64,000 nt of DNA from Lacrimispora sphenoides JCM 1415 (GTDB taxonomy: Bacteria; Bacillota; Clostridia; Lachnospirales; Lachnospiraceae), in NCBI RefSeq assembly GCF_900105615.1, contig NZ_LT630003.1:1736001-1800000 (forward strand), given 5' to 3'. The position numbers and the translations under genes are program-made. The notes under the pieces are model-generated. The model saw only the letters and a list, made by a program, of their open reading frames with translations, had not been told where the DNA came from and made no database searches. The number at the start of each line of letters is the position of its first letter. Positions within the stretch are counted from its first letter, which is position 1. Below, piece by piece: positions 46,174-55,419 of the stretch.

Positions 46174-47010
46174 TTACATGATTCCTAAAAATACCATAAC
46201 AGCCGTAAATGCAACGATGCCGAGAATAATCTTTGTGGCAGACCACTTCTTCTTATCCATCAGATACCACACTGCCAGAGTAAGCAAAAGGGGAAGTATC
46301 CCAGGCATTATCTTATCAAAAATCTGTTCCTGTAAAGAAAGAGACATTTCACCGCTGACAAACTGGTAAACCACATTTGCTTTTACAGTTGTTGCAGCAA
46401 CTCCGCCTATTACGATCAAACCCATCATAGTGAGTCCGGTAGTAATTTTATCTGCAAGGGAACGGTTGGTGAAAAACAGGTTTGCCGCACCGATTCCCAT
46501 ATCATATCCTTTATGGAACAGATACCACTGCAGGCCAACCACACTGGTAAGCCATACCGCACAAAAGAACAGGGGACCAACGGGATTTCCATCACTAATG
46601 CACATGCTCATGGCAATACTTAACAGAATCGGACTGTAGGTACCGATTAACATAGAGTCTCCAATTCCGGCAAAAGGCCCCATAAGCGCATTTTTGGTAT
46701 TAACAATCAGCTCTTCGCTGACATCTTCCCCCATAGCACGGGCTTCCTCCATGGCAATGGTAATGCCGGGAATCAGGGCACCAAGCTGAGGCTCTGTGTT
46801 AAAAAACTGCATATGTCGCTGAAGGGATTTTTTGTACTCACCGGAATCATTTTTATAGAGTTTCTTTAAAATCGGTTCCAGCACATGACAAAAGGCAAGT
46901 CCCATCATACGTTCAAAATTCTGGGTTGCCTGTATAAAGAAAATATAAGACCAGGCAGCCTTGTTAATATCCTTTTTGTTAAGTAATGAGTTTTCTCTTT
47001 TATTCTTCAT
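46174..47010 (-). CDS. PTS EIID, mannose family
   Basis: About 278 residues, starting at the ATG at 47010 (AGGAGG 10 bases upstream; an ATG at 47019 is only 1 base from that site). Contains the conserved EIID pattern FFIQATQNFERMMGLAFCH, IPGITIAMEEARAMGEDV, and NTKNALMGPFAGIGDSM, with several C-terminal membrane segments. With EIIC it forms the sugar-translocating complex. It overlaps the end of the EIIC gene by 11 bases. Confidence 0.93.
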   Translation of the reverse strand: MKNKRENSLLNKKDINKAAWSYIFFIQATQNFERMMGLAFCHVLEPILKKLYKNDSGEYKKSLQRHMQFFNTEPQLGALIPGITIAMEEARAMGEDVSEELIVNTKNALMGPFAGIGDSMLIGTYSPILLSIAMSMCISDGNPVGPLFFCAVWLTSVVGLQWYLFHKGYDMGIGAANLFFTNRSLADKITTGLTMMGLIVIGGVAATTVKANVVYQFVSGEMSLSLQEQIFDKIMPGILPLLLTLAVWYLMDKKKWSATKIILGIVAFTAVMVFLGIM

Positions 47011-47806
47011 AACAGCCATCCTCCTCTGTGCTTTGTACCGGAGCCGGTACGGCCGCTTGTGTTCCGCCCTGGGCCATAACAAAGATAAATGCAATTGCAG
47101 TTGCAAATACAGCCAGCGCAGTAACAGACATATTGGTAGAGCCGATCAGGATCCAGCCCATCAGGAACAATACAAGCATCCATTTCTTTGAAAGGGACTG
47201 CTTAAGCAGCATGGCAAATCCAATGGCCGGGAGCATCTTTCCGGCTACCTCAAAAAAGTGCAGGATTCCCTGTGGCATACTGGTGATCAGGAATTCTGCC
47301 AGGGGCGTTCCAAGATAACAGATCAGCATGGCAGAGCCGGCCCGGAGAATAAAGCTTGGAGCGGCTGCCAGATAAGTAGCTCGGTGAATTCCGGCCCCAT
47401 CTCCTTTTTCTGCGGCGAGATCTCCCATATGAGGAAAATATGCATTGATCGTCATAATAAAATTAAATAGCCCAAGTCCCAGCATGCTGAGAGGAACCGA
47501 TAAGGCCACTGCCTGTTCTCCGGTACCTCCGGCTGCCAGTGCCAACGGTATCCCAATATAGGCTGCCCAGTTCACATCCGCCGGCATCGCACCTCCGGGC
47601 GTGATCTGTCCGATAAATAATGCCTGAACCATAGCGCCTGCAATGACGCCCCCTCTTACATCCCCTAAGATCACGCCAACAATCAAGCCGGCTACAAGAG
47701 GACGCCCAATCATATTCCACCCTCCGGTTACCCCAAAAAACCATGGTGTACGCTTACTTCCAAGATAGGCAAATATTCCAATCAGTAAAGCTTGTAAAAA
47801 AGTCAT
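47000..47806 (-). CDS. PTS EIIC, mannose family
   Basis: A 268-residue membrane protein with eight or so membrane segments. FQIT-like family segments are PLVAGLIVGVILGDVRGGVIAGAM and GEQAVALSVPLSMLG. It forms the transport channel with EIID. It follows the EIIA gene by 18 bases and overlaps EIID. Substrate unknown; sulfatases in the operon suggest a sulfated amino sugar or disaccharide. Confidence 0.92.
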   Translation of the reverse strand: MTFLQALLIGIFAYLGSKRTPWFFGVTGGWNMIGRPLVAGLIVGVILGDVRGGVIAGAMVQALFIGQITPGGAMPADVNWAAYIGIPLALAAGGTGEQAVALSVPLSMLGLGLFNFIMTINAYFPHMGDLAAEKGDGAGIHRATYLAAAPSFILRAGSAMLICYLGTPLAEFLITSMPQGILHFFEVAGKMLPAIGFAMLLKQSLSKKWMLVLFLMGWILIGSTNMSVTALAVFATAIAFIFVMAQGGTQAAVPAPVQSTEEDGCYEE

Positions 47807-47824
47807 ACCTTATTCCTCCATTTA

Positions 47825-48250
47825 TTATTCTTCGTAATCCCCTTCCGCGACAGCAGATTCTTCAAACTGTACCATTGCATTTTTACCCGCTGTCAAGCTC
47901 TCTGCGGCAATTTCAGAAACACTTTCCATGGAGCCTCTTGCCATATACCCTTCCAGTACTGCCGGAAGGTTTGCTCCGCCGATTACCGCTATTTTGCCAG
48001 GCCGTTCCATTTTCAAACGAACGGAGACGTTAAACGGGGATCCACCGGTCAAATCCGCATAAATCAAAATTCCGGTGCACTGGGAAAGTCTTTTGGCCGC
48101 TTCTGCTAATTTTCCGGTTAGAATCTCCAGAGAATCATCCTCCAGGAAATCCACCGGTTCATAATTCTCCGGCTCTCCAGCCAGCAGTTTCAGTCCGCTT
48201 GTGATTCCTGTGGCATAACTGCCATGGCCGGTTACAATCATACCTATCAT
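47825..48250 (-). CDS. PTS EIIA, mannose family
   Basis: A 141-residue EIIA when started at 48250 (AAGGAGG 8 bases upstream; the ATG at 48283 lies inside the previous gene). The phosphorylated histidine is His9 in MIVTGHGSYATG. It passes phosphate from HPr to EIIB. It follows the second sulfatase gene by 13 bases. Confidence 0.92.
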   Translation of the reverse strand: MIGMIVTGHGSYATGITSGLKLLAGEPENYEPVDFLEDDSLEILTGKLAEAAKRLSQCTGILIYADLTGGSPFNVSVRLKMERPGKIAVIGGANLPAVLEGYMARGSMESVSEIAAESLTAGKNAMVQFEESAVAEGDYEE

Positions 48251-48263
48251 CCTTTTCCTCCTT

Positions 48264-49628
48264 TCATTTTCCAAAACTGACATAATCTTCTGGATTTTTT
48301 GAACTTGCGGTCTTACACTCCTTCCTGTTTATTTTCCATTCTGGTTTTATTATAATTTCCCCTTTCAGAATCGGATCTCCTGTCTCTTCCTGATAAACCA
48401 GTAATCTCTGGCTCATTTCTTTCAAAACCGAAGCGTAATCCCCGTTATGTGCCAGATTATTGCGTTCTCCCGGGTCATAAAGAAGATCGTAAAGAGCTTC
48501 TTCGTACTTTGTCTGGCCTTCCAGATCCTGCTTCAGAAAATAATCTTTTGTCAGAGATTCATCGATGTTTGACTGGTTAATCTTCAAATAGGTTGTATCA
48601 TAATAGCGGATATATTTGTAACGCTTCGTGCGTACACAACGTACCGGCTCATAGGAAGTGTGGAAATTGATTTCGGCAAAGACATCGGATCTGATTTCCT
48701 CTTTTTCCCCTGTCAGCAGAGGAACCAGTGATTTTCCTTCCAGGTATTCCGGTTTCTCCAGTTCAAGGAGCTCACAAAGCGTAGGAAATACATCCATATG
48801 GGAAACCAGACTGTCCGCAACGGTTCCATTCGCCAAAGCTCCCGGTGAACGTATCATCAGATTCACACCGATCCCGCTGTCAAACAAAGTACATTTTGAA
48901 AAGGGATTTGGCAAACCGTGATCTGTTGTAAAGAGTATAATGGTATTTTCCCACAACCCCTCTTCTTTTAAGCAGGTAATCACCTGGCCAAAACAGGCAT
49001 CTGCGCATTTGACGCTCATCAGGTAACCGGCAAAATCGTTACGGGTTTCCCTGGTGTCCGGAATCGGATAAGGGGGAAGGGCATATTCAGGGTCAATATC
49101 TTCATCAATCTTATCAGGAAACCGTCGATGGGTTGCGTACATTCCGTAAGAAAGGAAAAAGGGTTGTTCTTTGTTATAATTTTTCAGCCACCGGCAGACC
49201 TTACTTGCATTTTCCTTATCCCAGTCCACCAGCTCTTCCTGAGAATATCCGGAATTATCTGTGGTCAGTTCATCCTGATAGCCAATCTCTGCCGCTCCCA
49301 GTTTCCGGTCCAGATACCAGCCTGCTTCATGCTGGATTCCGCAAAGTGCGGTATAGTAGCCATTCCCGTTCAGATAATGAACCAGATGTTTGCTGTAATC
49401 CATGGTAAAGCCTCTCTGGGCCAGACCTAACATGCCATTCTGATGCGGATACGTACTTGTCAGCATTGCTGCCCGGCTGGGGGAACAAGTTGGACCTGCA
49501 CAGTACGCATTCCGAAACACGGCTGCTGTCCTGGAAAAGGATTCCATATTCGGCGTGGGAACCTTATAACCATAGGGACTTAATATCCGCCCGGAATCAT
49601 GGGTATGAATATACAATACATTTTTCAC
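48264..49628 (-). CDS. Sulfatase (type I, Cys-type), cytoplasmic
   Basis: A 454-residue sulfatase, distinct from the one at 44691. It begins at GTG 49628 with AGGAGG 8 bases upstream. Motifs are HTHDSG (8-13), CSPSR (Cys48) and TTDHGLPNPFS; RFPDK and SHMDVFPTLCELL are also typical. No signal peptide. It is the first gene of the PTS/sulfatase operon, directly downstream of the GntR-type sites at 49671-49840. Two different sulfatases suggest two sulfate positions or two substrates. Confidence 0.9.
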   Translation of the reverse strand: MKNVLYIHTHDSGRILSPYGYKVPTPNMESFSRTAAVFRNAYCAGPTCSPSRAAMLTSTYPHQNGMLGLAQRGFTMDYSKHLVHYLNGNGYYTALCGIQHEAGWYLDRKLGAAEIGYQDELTTDNSGYSQEELVDWDKENASKVCRWLKNYNKEQPFFLSYGMYATHRRFPDKIDEDIDPEYALPPYPIPDTRETRNDFAGYLMSVKCADACFGQVITCLKEEGLWENTIILFTTDHGLPNPFSKCTLFDSGIGVNLMIRSPGALANGTVADSLVSHMDVFPTLCELLELEKPEYLEGKSLVPLLTGEKEEIRSDVFAEINFHTSYEPVRCVRTKRYKYIRYYDTTYLKINQSNIDESLTKDYFLKQDLEGQTKYEEALYDLLYDPGERNNLAHNGDYASVLKEMSQRLLVYQEETGDPILKGEIIIKPEWKINRKECKTASSKNPEDYVSFGK

Positions 49629-49670
49629 TAATTGTACCTCCTGCTGTTAAAATGTATTTATTTCCGTTTA

Positions 49671-49840
49671 ATATGTATTATCATTTCTGTACATAATATA
49701 CTACAACTACATGTCAATGTCAATACATTTAATTTAATTGTATTATCATGGATTATGCAGAATCCATGATTAATATGCTGCGTTGTTTACATATTAATTC
49801 AAATATGTATTGTCATTTATTTCAAAGTATAATACAATTA
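49671..49840. promoter_or_regulatory. Repeated operator-like sites between the sulfatase and gntR genes
   Basis: TGTATT(A/G)TCAT occurs in the same orientation at 49674, 49739 and 49806 (spaced 65 and 67 bases). Inverted partners with AATACA lie at 49722-49727 and 49832-49837. This 240-base gap between the divergent sulfatase operon and the GntR gene is otherwise very AT-rich and would contain both promoters. Probably binding sites for the GntR regulator at 49876. Confidence 0.55.
49746..49769. repeat. Perfect inverted repeat in the divergent promoter region
   Basis: Arms TCATGGATT (49746-49754) and AATCCATGA (49761-49769) with a 6-base spacer, next to the second TGTATTATCAT site. It could be the site of another regulator or a hairpin in the leader. 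Confidence 0.5.
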
Positions 49841-49875
49841 AAGAACTGGATTTATAAGAAAATGAGGTGATAATT

Positions 49876-50589
49876 ATGGCAGAAAAAAGAATTGCACAAT
49901 ATAAACAGATTGAAAATGACTTGCTTCAGAAAATAAATTTAGGTTATTACAAGAAAGACGATCTTATACCCACAGAGCTGGAGCTTTCTAACACCTATCA
50001 TGTATCAAGGGTGACCGTCAGAAAAGCCACAGATAATCTGGTTGCAAAGGGTCTTTTGACAAGAGTTGCCGGAGTAGGTACATTTGTGTGCCACCCTTCT
50101 GTTACATTAAACCCCAGTTCTATCCAGGGATTTTCAGAAGTAATGTGTGAACAGGGGATTTCCGTCCGGACAGAAGTTCCCACCTTTATGATTCAGAAAG
50201 CACCTTCAAATATTGCTTCCATCTTAAAGATTGAGACAGGGGAACCTATTTATTTTATCGAAAGAATCCGGTATGCAAACGATGAAATTTTTCAGTTTGA
50301 AACAACCTATATGTCCAGCCGGTTATATCCCGATATCTCTATGCAGGTACTTCAGCAGTCCAAATATCAGTACTTTGAAAAGATAAAGGGAATGAAAATC
50401 GCATACAGCGACCATACGGTAACCCCCCTTCATCCTTCAAAAAGTATTGCAGACATGTTTGGAATTTCTTTGGATACTCCTATACTGAGAGTTGCCAATA
50501 CTACTTATCTGACCAATAATCAGATCATGGATTATACAGAATTAACGCTTAACTCACCGAAATACCAGTTGACTTATGTCAAAAGCTGA
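49876..50589 (+). CDS. GntR-family regulator with UTRA domain
   Basis: A 237-residue GntR/HutC-type regulator, the only plus-strand gene. The ATG at 49876 has GAGG 8 bases upstream; an in-frame GTG at 49867 overlaps that site. Winged helix (about 5-70) with IPTELELSNTYHVSRVTVRK, then a UTRA ligand domain (about 85-235) with EPIYFIERIRYANDE and TTYLTNNQIMDYTEL. It probably represses the divergent sulfatase-PTS operon and itself, with a phosphorylated sugar as inducer (inference). It ends at a bidirectional terminator. Confidence 0.88.
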   Translation: MAEKRIAQYKQIENDLLQKINLGYYKKDDLIPTELELSNTYHVSRVTVRKATDNLVAKGLLTRVAGVGTFVCHPSVTLNPSSIQGFSEVMCEQGISVRTEVPTFMIQKAPSNIASILKIETGEPIYFIERIRYANDEIFQFETTYMSSRLYPDISMQVLQQSKYQYFEKIKGMKIAYSDHTVTPLHPSKSIADMFGISLDTPILRVANTTYLTNNQIMDYTELTLNSPKYQLTYVKS

Positions 50590-50641
50590 TATCCGGCTTA
50601 TTCATAAGAGGGAAGGATTCGCGAACGATAACTTTAAGTTT

Positions 50642-50684
50642 AAGAGCCAGTCTGGATGGTAGAACACCATATCAGCTGGCTCTT
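50642..50684 (+). terminator. Terminator between convergent gntR and the DUF5054 gene
   Basis: Arms AAGAGCCAG (50642-50650) and CTGGCTCTT (50676-50684) with an inner ATGGT/ACCAT stem; on the plus strand GAATCTTTTAT follows. It may work in both directions. Confidence 0.75.
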
Positions 50685-50742
50685 GAATCTTTTATACAGT
50701 CACTCTGCTTTAAGTAGGAATACCAGAGACGTATATTTTTTC

Positions 50743-52830
50743 TTATATAGCAGGTTTACCCTCCCCTGTGATCTTGACCGTATATTCGAAACAACAGTCA
50801 TCCTCACACCACATCTTGAAATTTGTTCCCCATTTATTATTATATAAATTATAAGAGAATCCCTTCTTTATATCCGGAAGATTCTGGTAATCACCGTACA
50901 TCCATTTGCCACCCACGCTGACGAGAGGGGAATGGTGGTTTATAACCACGATTTTTCCGTCTGCACCGTGATAGGAGAGTTCCTCCACACAATGCTGTCT
51001 TCTGTTACCTCCCCGCACTATTTCAACCGGAGAAATAAGATCTCCCATCTTCTTCAGCCTCCAGCAGTATGGATTTTCTACATCAAAGCAAACATCAAAC
51101 CAAAGTGCTTCCGGCATGCGGTTGGCATCCTTCCCGGACCAGCAGAGCCTTACGTCAATATCTCTCCCAAAGGTATAGGTAATAACAGCTTGCTTCGGGC
51201 AGCCATATTTTGTATTCGCCTCTTCATTGCCTTTTAGCATAATGTGAATTTCATTACCATCTGCTCTTATTTTCTTTGCACCAAATACGTAATTCCGGTT
51301 CTCTAAAACCTCTACGAACTCAAGGCCCGGCTTAGAGAAATCTCCTTCCGACCAGCACTGATTTTGACGGAAGGCCCGGTTATAGCTGTAATAATTCTCC
51401 ACACAGTTCCTGGCATTATAAGTTTCATAGGATAGCCTTCCAAAAACCCCATCCGTAATCCACTTCTTTTCACCTTTCTTCAAATACACCATAGTACCGC
51501 TGCCATCAAATGATACAGTCCATTCTCCTATAACCACCCGCTCATAAGGATATATTGTTCTTCCGTCCTCTCTCTCCGCCATATCACTGCAGTTAACAGT
51601 CAGACGGTCAAGTTCCTTTTTTGCCTCTTCCTTCAGTTCACCCGGAAGGGTATCGACAGCCTTCCAAATGTATTCCATCTGCTCCGCATGGGAACTTTCA
51701 TATATTTCATAGGATCCATCGAATTTCCCGCCGCGGTACTTATGGAAATCCTCCTGTAAGACCTTTAACATACCGGCATTGCGGTTTGTTAGGAAATCCA
51801 GTGTTGTCACATCCGCTTTTCTGGCCGCCTGGAAACTAGTTTTTTCCCAATTTGTAAAATCAGCCAGGTATTTTTTATAGTCTAGTCCCCACGTATGCTC
51901 TGCCACCAGAAGCAGGTTTTCCATGAAGTTTCCATAAAAACTGTCTCCCCGGCATAGTCTTCCTTCCCTTTCCATACGGTCCTTCCATTCTATCAGTCCG
52001 CGATAACGAGTAATCTTAAGCGGATCGGAGGCAATGCCATGAATCCAGGTATCCCCTATTTCTTCTACTACCACGGGAAGGTGGTCTTTATATTGAAGCA
52101 AGCTCTCTGCGTACTTGTCCATGGTAGAAGCTTCGATTTTAGCCTGAGGATAAATGGTCTGTATCCGGTCCATCTCAGCCTCTACCGCTTCCACCGACTG
52201 AGGTCCTAAGTTATCACCGGTATGGGCGAATTCCAGTACCTCATCCATTCCTTCCACGTAACAAGGCGCACCGTATTCGATAGAGTACTGGATGATAATC
52301 TCCTTATCTCCCGATTTCCAGCGGTAGGTCAAGGGGACTTGAGGGACCATTGAAGAAGGATTGACACCGATGTGCATGTAAACCTTGCCGTGATCCGTCA
52401 TAGGACCGATGATGGCTTTCGTATGGCCTGGAACATCTGTCATCTTGGCTGAAATGGTATTCTTTCCGAACCGCTTATCCAACTTGTCGGAAAGGCTTAA
52501 ATCGTATTCAAAAAGTTCTTTATCCAATAATTCCGTATGTGTAGTGCAAGCCAGTCCATGCCAGCAGATATCTCCCCGGCGAATTGACGCTTCAAGCCGT
52601 TTGCAGGCCTCCTCTCCAGCATGTCTGAAATAGTAATCTATGAGATAGGAACCGACAGTCCAGATAAACCGTTTTTCTTTTTCCTTATTTATCTGTATGG
52701 CTAAGTTAATGGCAAGCGGAATATAATGATTCACATATTTGTTCAGAACATTCTGCCCTAAATCAGTGAATCCGATGTCGAGATGGGTCTTAAATACCAC
52801 GTGTACCTTTTTAATCGCTGATTTATCCAT
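50743..52830 (-). CDS. DUF5054 protein, GH38/GH57-fold hydrolase
   Basis: A 695-residue protein when started at 52830 (GGAGG 11 bases upstream, gap of 17 after the preceding gene; an upstream ATG overlaps that gene). The N-terminal segment KTHLDIGFTDLG has the His16/Asp18 metal pair of the GH38 fold. TDVPGHTKA contains Asp132, at the position of the GH38 catalytic aspartate. This fits the DUF5054 family of putative glycoside hydrolases. No signal peptide. Last gene of the ABC/mannosidase operon; substrate unknown. Confidence 0.72.
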   Translation of the reverse strand: MDKSAIKKVHVVFKTHLDIGFTDLGQNVLNKYVNHYIPLAINLAIQINKEKEKRFIWTVGSYLIDYYFRHAGEEACKRLEASIRRGDICWHGLACTTHTELLDKELFEYDLSLSDKLDKRFGKNTISAKMTDVPGHTKAIIGPMTDHGKVYMHIGVNPSSMVPQVPLTYRWKSGDKEIIIQYSIEYGAPCYVEGMDEVLEFAHTGDNLGPQSVEAVEAEMDRIQTIYPQAKIEASTMDKYAESLLQYKDHLPVVVEEIGDTWIHGIASDPLKITRYRGLIEWKDRMEREGRLCRGDSFYGNFMENLLLVAEHTWGLDYKKYLADFTNWEKTSFQAARKADVTTLDFLTNRNAGMLKVLQEDFHKYRGGKFDGSYEIYESSHAEQMEYIWKAVDTLPGELKEEAKKELDRLTVNCSDMAEREDGRTIYPYERVVIGEWTVSFDGSGTMVYLKKGEKKWITDGVFGRLSYETYNARNCVENYYSYNRAFRQNQCWSEGDFSKPGLEFVEVLENRNYVFGAKKIRADGNEIHIMLKGNEEANTKYGCPKQAVITYTFGRDIDVRLCWSGKDANRMPEALWFDVCFDVENPYCWRLKKMGDLISPVEIVRGGNRRQHCVEELSYHGADGKIVVINHHSPLVSVGGKWMYGDYQNLPDIKKGFSYNLYNNKWGTNFKMWCEDDCCFEYTVKITGEGKPAI

Positions 52831-52847
52831 ATGCTTTATTTCCTCCA

Positions 52848-54596
52848 TTATTTTCGGATTGCTGCAATTATCATCATGCACATACCATTACCAGGTAAGA
52901 TCCGGTATTCTCCTACGCTTGCAGGTACGATGACTGTTTCCGCATAGTGGATCTCAAAGGGTTGAAAGGTTCCGTCTACACTTACGATACTGGCAGATTC
53001 TCCCTCTACCAGGTTCATCATTTGAACGGAATCCTCCATCTTAACGGAAACCGGTTCCGTGAATGTATAACGGAAGGTATTGATGAATTCCTGGTTATGA
53101 AGTCCGGTCCGTTCCAATTTCATACCCTCCCTTTCTTCCAGAATCTGATCCTGATGAACGATTTCGTTATAGATCCAGTCTGTGTCCCGTTCCCATTGAA
53201 TATTCTTTAGCCCGTGATCCACATGAGTGGGACGGGGGATCCCATCCAAACCGACTCTTCCCCAATCCCACAACTTAAATGTAAAGATGTAGGGAGTGGC
53301 ACTGATCTCAAGTACCATGGTATTTTTACCGGAGCAATGGATGGTTCCCGCCGGGATCAATATATGGTCATGTTTCTTCACCGGTATTTCATTTATATAT
53401 GTTTCGGCAGGAAACTGGATTTTACCAATCTCAGCTTCACGCAAATCCCGTGCCATAGCATCTTTGTCCACACCCTTTTTTACACCTAAGTAAACATATG
53501 TATCCTCGTCTTCATCTGTATCCAGCAAGTAATAACTTTCATCCTGAGTGTAATGCATTCCGAAAGCGTCCTGAATATATTCCGTCATGGGATGAACCTG
53601 AAGGGATAAATTCCCCCCTCCCATGGTATCCAAAAGATCAAAACGGATAGGAAATTCTGTGCCGAAACGGCCATACACCCGCTCTCCTAAAAGATCCTTG
53701 GGGCAGTAGAAAACGAGATCAATGGCAGGGAGTTTTACCTTCACTTCTCCAAAGACCAGATTTATGGCATTTTCTTCCGGTACTCCATCAAAGCTCCACG
53801 CGAAATTTTCTTTCTCTTTATCGAGATTGAAGTGCTCCTTCATCCAGTGACCGCCCCAAACCCCCGGATCAAAGTAAGGTTCTAAACGGAAGGGGCGTCT
53901 GCTTAGTTCCTTCAGGCCTGCCCGGAATGCCTCACCCGTGATCAGCTTTGGATTTCCCTTTTCTTCCGTTTCCAGTATGTAATCAAAGCTTTCAAACCGT
54001 TCCTTCTTATACCGGTCGGCTAGTCTCCACTCGATGAAAAACCCTCTTTTATACTTTTCCAGATTCGGTGCATCGTAATTGGTACAGTGCCAGTTAGGCA
54101 TACCTTCACGGTAGCGAAGCTGAACCTCCCATCGAGTGATATCACAGTAAACCGTGATATCACATTCCCTTAAAAGCCCTGCCCCAACGCCTGCAATCAC
54201 CACAAGCCCATTTTTTTGTATGGAAAGCTGCTGCCTGGCTGCTGCCATTTTTTCCAAATCGAAAAAGTCCTCCAGCCGCTTATGGCACATGATTCCAAAC
54301 ACCCGGTCGTCCGTAATAAAATCACGAAATTCCCGGTTTAATACTTCCTCACTTTTTGCTAGTTCTTCCATATCAATGAGAATATCCGGCTTTAATTTCC
54401 TTGCCAAAGCAAGGATTTCTTCCTTATTCACACCCGGATAGAAGTCAAAACATACCACGGCAGATTCCTTTTCCCCGATATTCTGTTTCAATTTAGATAT
54501 CACCGAATCGTAATCTCCCCATGCATGGTCATTGTACCCATTAATTTCAGTATACGGTTGTAGTTCATAATTGTTATATTTGTTTTTAAATATCAT
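52848..54596 (-). CDS. Class I mannose-6-phosphate isomerase-like protein with an extra N-terminal domain
   Basis: A 582-residue protein. The C-terminal two thirds (about 235-582) resemble class I phosphomannose isomerase: zinc ligands Gln333, His335 (SLQVHPMTEY), Glu353 (DESYYLL) and His420 (PAGTIHCSG) are present. Such enzymes interconvert mannose-6-P and fructose-6-P. The first 220 residues are a separate domain with ADxxVCFDFYPG-like strands and GAGLLRECDITVYCDITR; it resembles a nucleoside-kinase-like fold without an obvious P-loop. The role of that domain is unknown. Repeat family 2 lies just upstream and supplies its ribosome binding site. Confidence 0.8.
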   Translation of the reverse strand: MIFKNKYNNYELQPYTEINGYNDHAWGDYDSVISKLKQNIGEKESAVVCFDFYPGVNKEEILALARKLKPDILIDMEELAKSEEVLNREFRDFITDDRVFGIMCHKRLEDFFDLEKMAAARQQLSIQKNGLVVIAGVGAGLLRECDITVYCDITRWEVQLRYREGMPNWHCTNYDAPNLEKYKRGFFIEWRLADRYKKERFESFDYILETEEKGNPKLITGEAFRAGLKELSRRPFRLEPYFDPGVWGGHWMKEHFNLDKEKENFAWSFDGVPEENAINLVFGEVKVKLPAIDLVFYCPKDLLGERVYGRFGTEFPIRFDLLDTMGGGNLSLQVHPMTEYIQDAFGMHYTQDESYYLLDTDEDEDTYVYLGVKKGVDKDAMARDLREAEIGKIQFPAETYINEIPVKKHDHILIPAGTIHCSGKNTMVLEISATPYIFTFKLWDWGRVGLDGIPRPTHVDHGLKNIQWERDTDWIYNEIVHQDQILEEREGMKLERTGLHNQEFINTFRYTFTEPVSVKMEDSVQMMNLVEGESASIVSVDGTFQPFEIHYAETVIVPASVGEYRILPGNGMCMMIIAAIRK

Positions 54597-54603
54597 ATTT
54601 GCC

Positions 54604-54695
54604 TCCTAATGAAACAAGCGAATATGCCTGTATATCCAGTTGTTTTGCAAATGATTTATAACCCCAACGTTGAATGATGCTTTTCTTTTCACCTT
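54604..54695 (-). repeat. Repeat family 2, copy 2 (5' of the mannose-6-P isomerase-like gene)
   Basis: Shares CCTAATGA-CAAG, ATATGC-TG-ATATCCAGTTG, CAAC-TTGAA-GA and TTTTCTTTT-ACCTT blocks with 3608-3713. The inner palindrome is kept with one mismatch (GGATATAC / GCATATTC on the minus strand). The TCATTAGGAGG end is the ribosome binding site of the next gene. Confidence 0.6.
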
Positions 54696-54696
54696 C

Positions 54697-55416
54697 TTAT
54701 AAATCCACAGAATACTTGTACCGGTTGCCTGGATAATAGCAGTCAGAATATTCAAATATTTCTCCATCTGCTAAAAATGTCTTTCTGATCCTCTTAAATA
54801 AAGGCAGCTGAGGATCTACTTTTAAAAAATCCTGGATTTCCTTAGTGGATAACACTGCTTCTAAGGTATCCTGTCCTCTCACAATAATGATTCCATGGGT
54901 TTCTTGAAGATATTTATATAAGGATTCCATATAATATTCCTTTTCCATAGGCAGTTCCACGATCTCCTTCAAATACGTTACGGAATAGACCATAGGGATT
55001 TTATCCACACATCTCACTCTGGTAAGGCAGTAACATTGCTTCGTCTCAGGAATTCCAAGTACCATGGCTACTTTCTTCCCCGGCCTGACTTTTTCCATTG
55101 TACAGTAGGAGGTACTCATGGTGATGTTATGCTGCTTCATTTCGTCTGTAAAGCTGATGACGCTTTTTAAATGTTCGTCAATTTTTTCATATATTACTGT
55201 GGTTCCGATTCCCCTGGAACTTTTGATGTACCGGTCCAGTGTCAGCGCAGCCAAAGCCTGTCGTATCGTGACCCGAGATACATTGTACTCTTCCATCAGC
55301 ATCTTTTCAGTGGGAAAAATATCCCCCTTATTGAATTCCCCATGCTCAATCTGCTTCTTTAATATTGTTTCCAGCTGGGAATATAAGGGCTGCGCCCCTT
55401 TTTCGTGATTCAGCAT
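54697..55416 (-). CDS. GntR-family regulator with UTRA domain
   Basis: A 239-residue GntR/UTRA regulator. The winged helix (about 8-75) includes IFPTEKMLMEEYNVSRVTIRQ; the UTRA domain (about 90-235) includes TKQCYCLTRVRCVDKI and LPLFKRIRKTFLADG. It lies inside the ABC operon, 3 bases after the ROK gene, and probably regulates that operon; the palindrome at 62073-62093 is a candidate site. Ligand likely a (phospho)sugar. Confidence 0.87.
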   Translation of the reverse strand: MLNHEKGAQPLYSQLETILKKQIEHGEFNKGDIFPTEKMLMEEYNVSRVTIRQALAALTLDRYIKSSRGIGTTVIYEKIDEHLKSVISFTDEMKQHNITMSTSYCTMEKVRPGKKVAMVLGIPETKQCYCLTRVRCVDKIPMVYSVTYLKEIVELPMEKEYYMESLYKYLQETHGIIIVRGQDTLEAVLSTKEIQDFLKVDPQLPLFKRIRKTFLADGEIFEYSDCYYPGNRYKYSVDL

Positions 55417-55419
55417 TCT

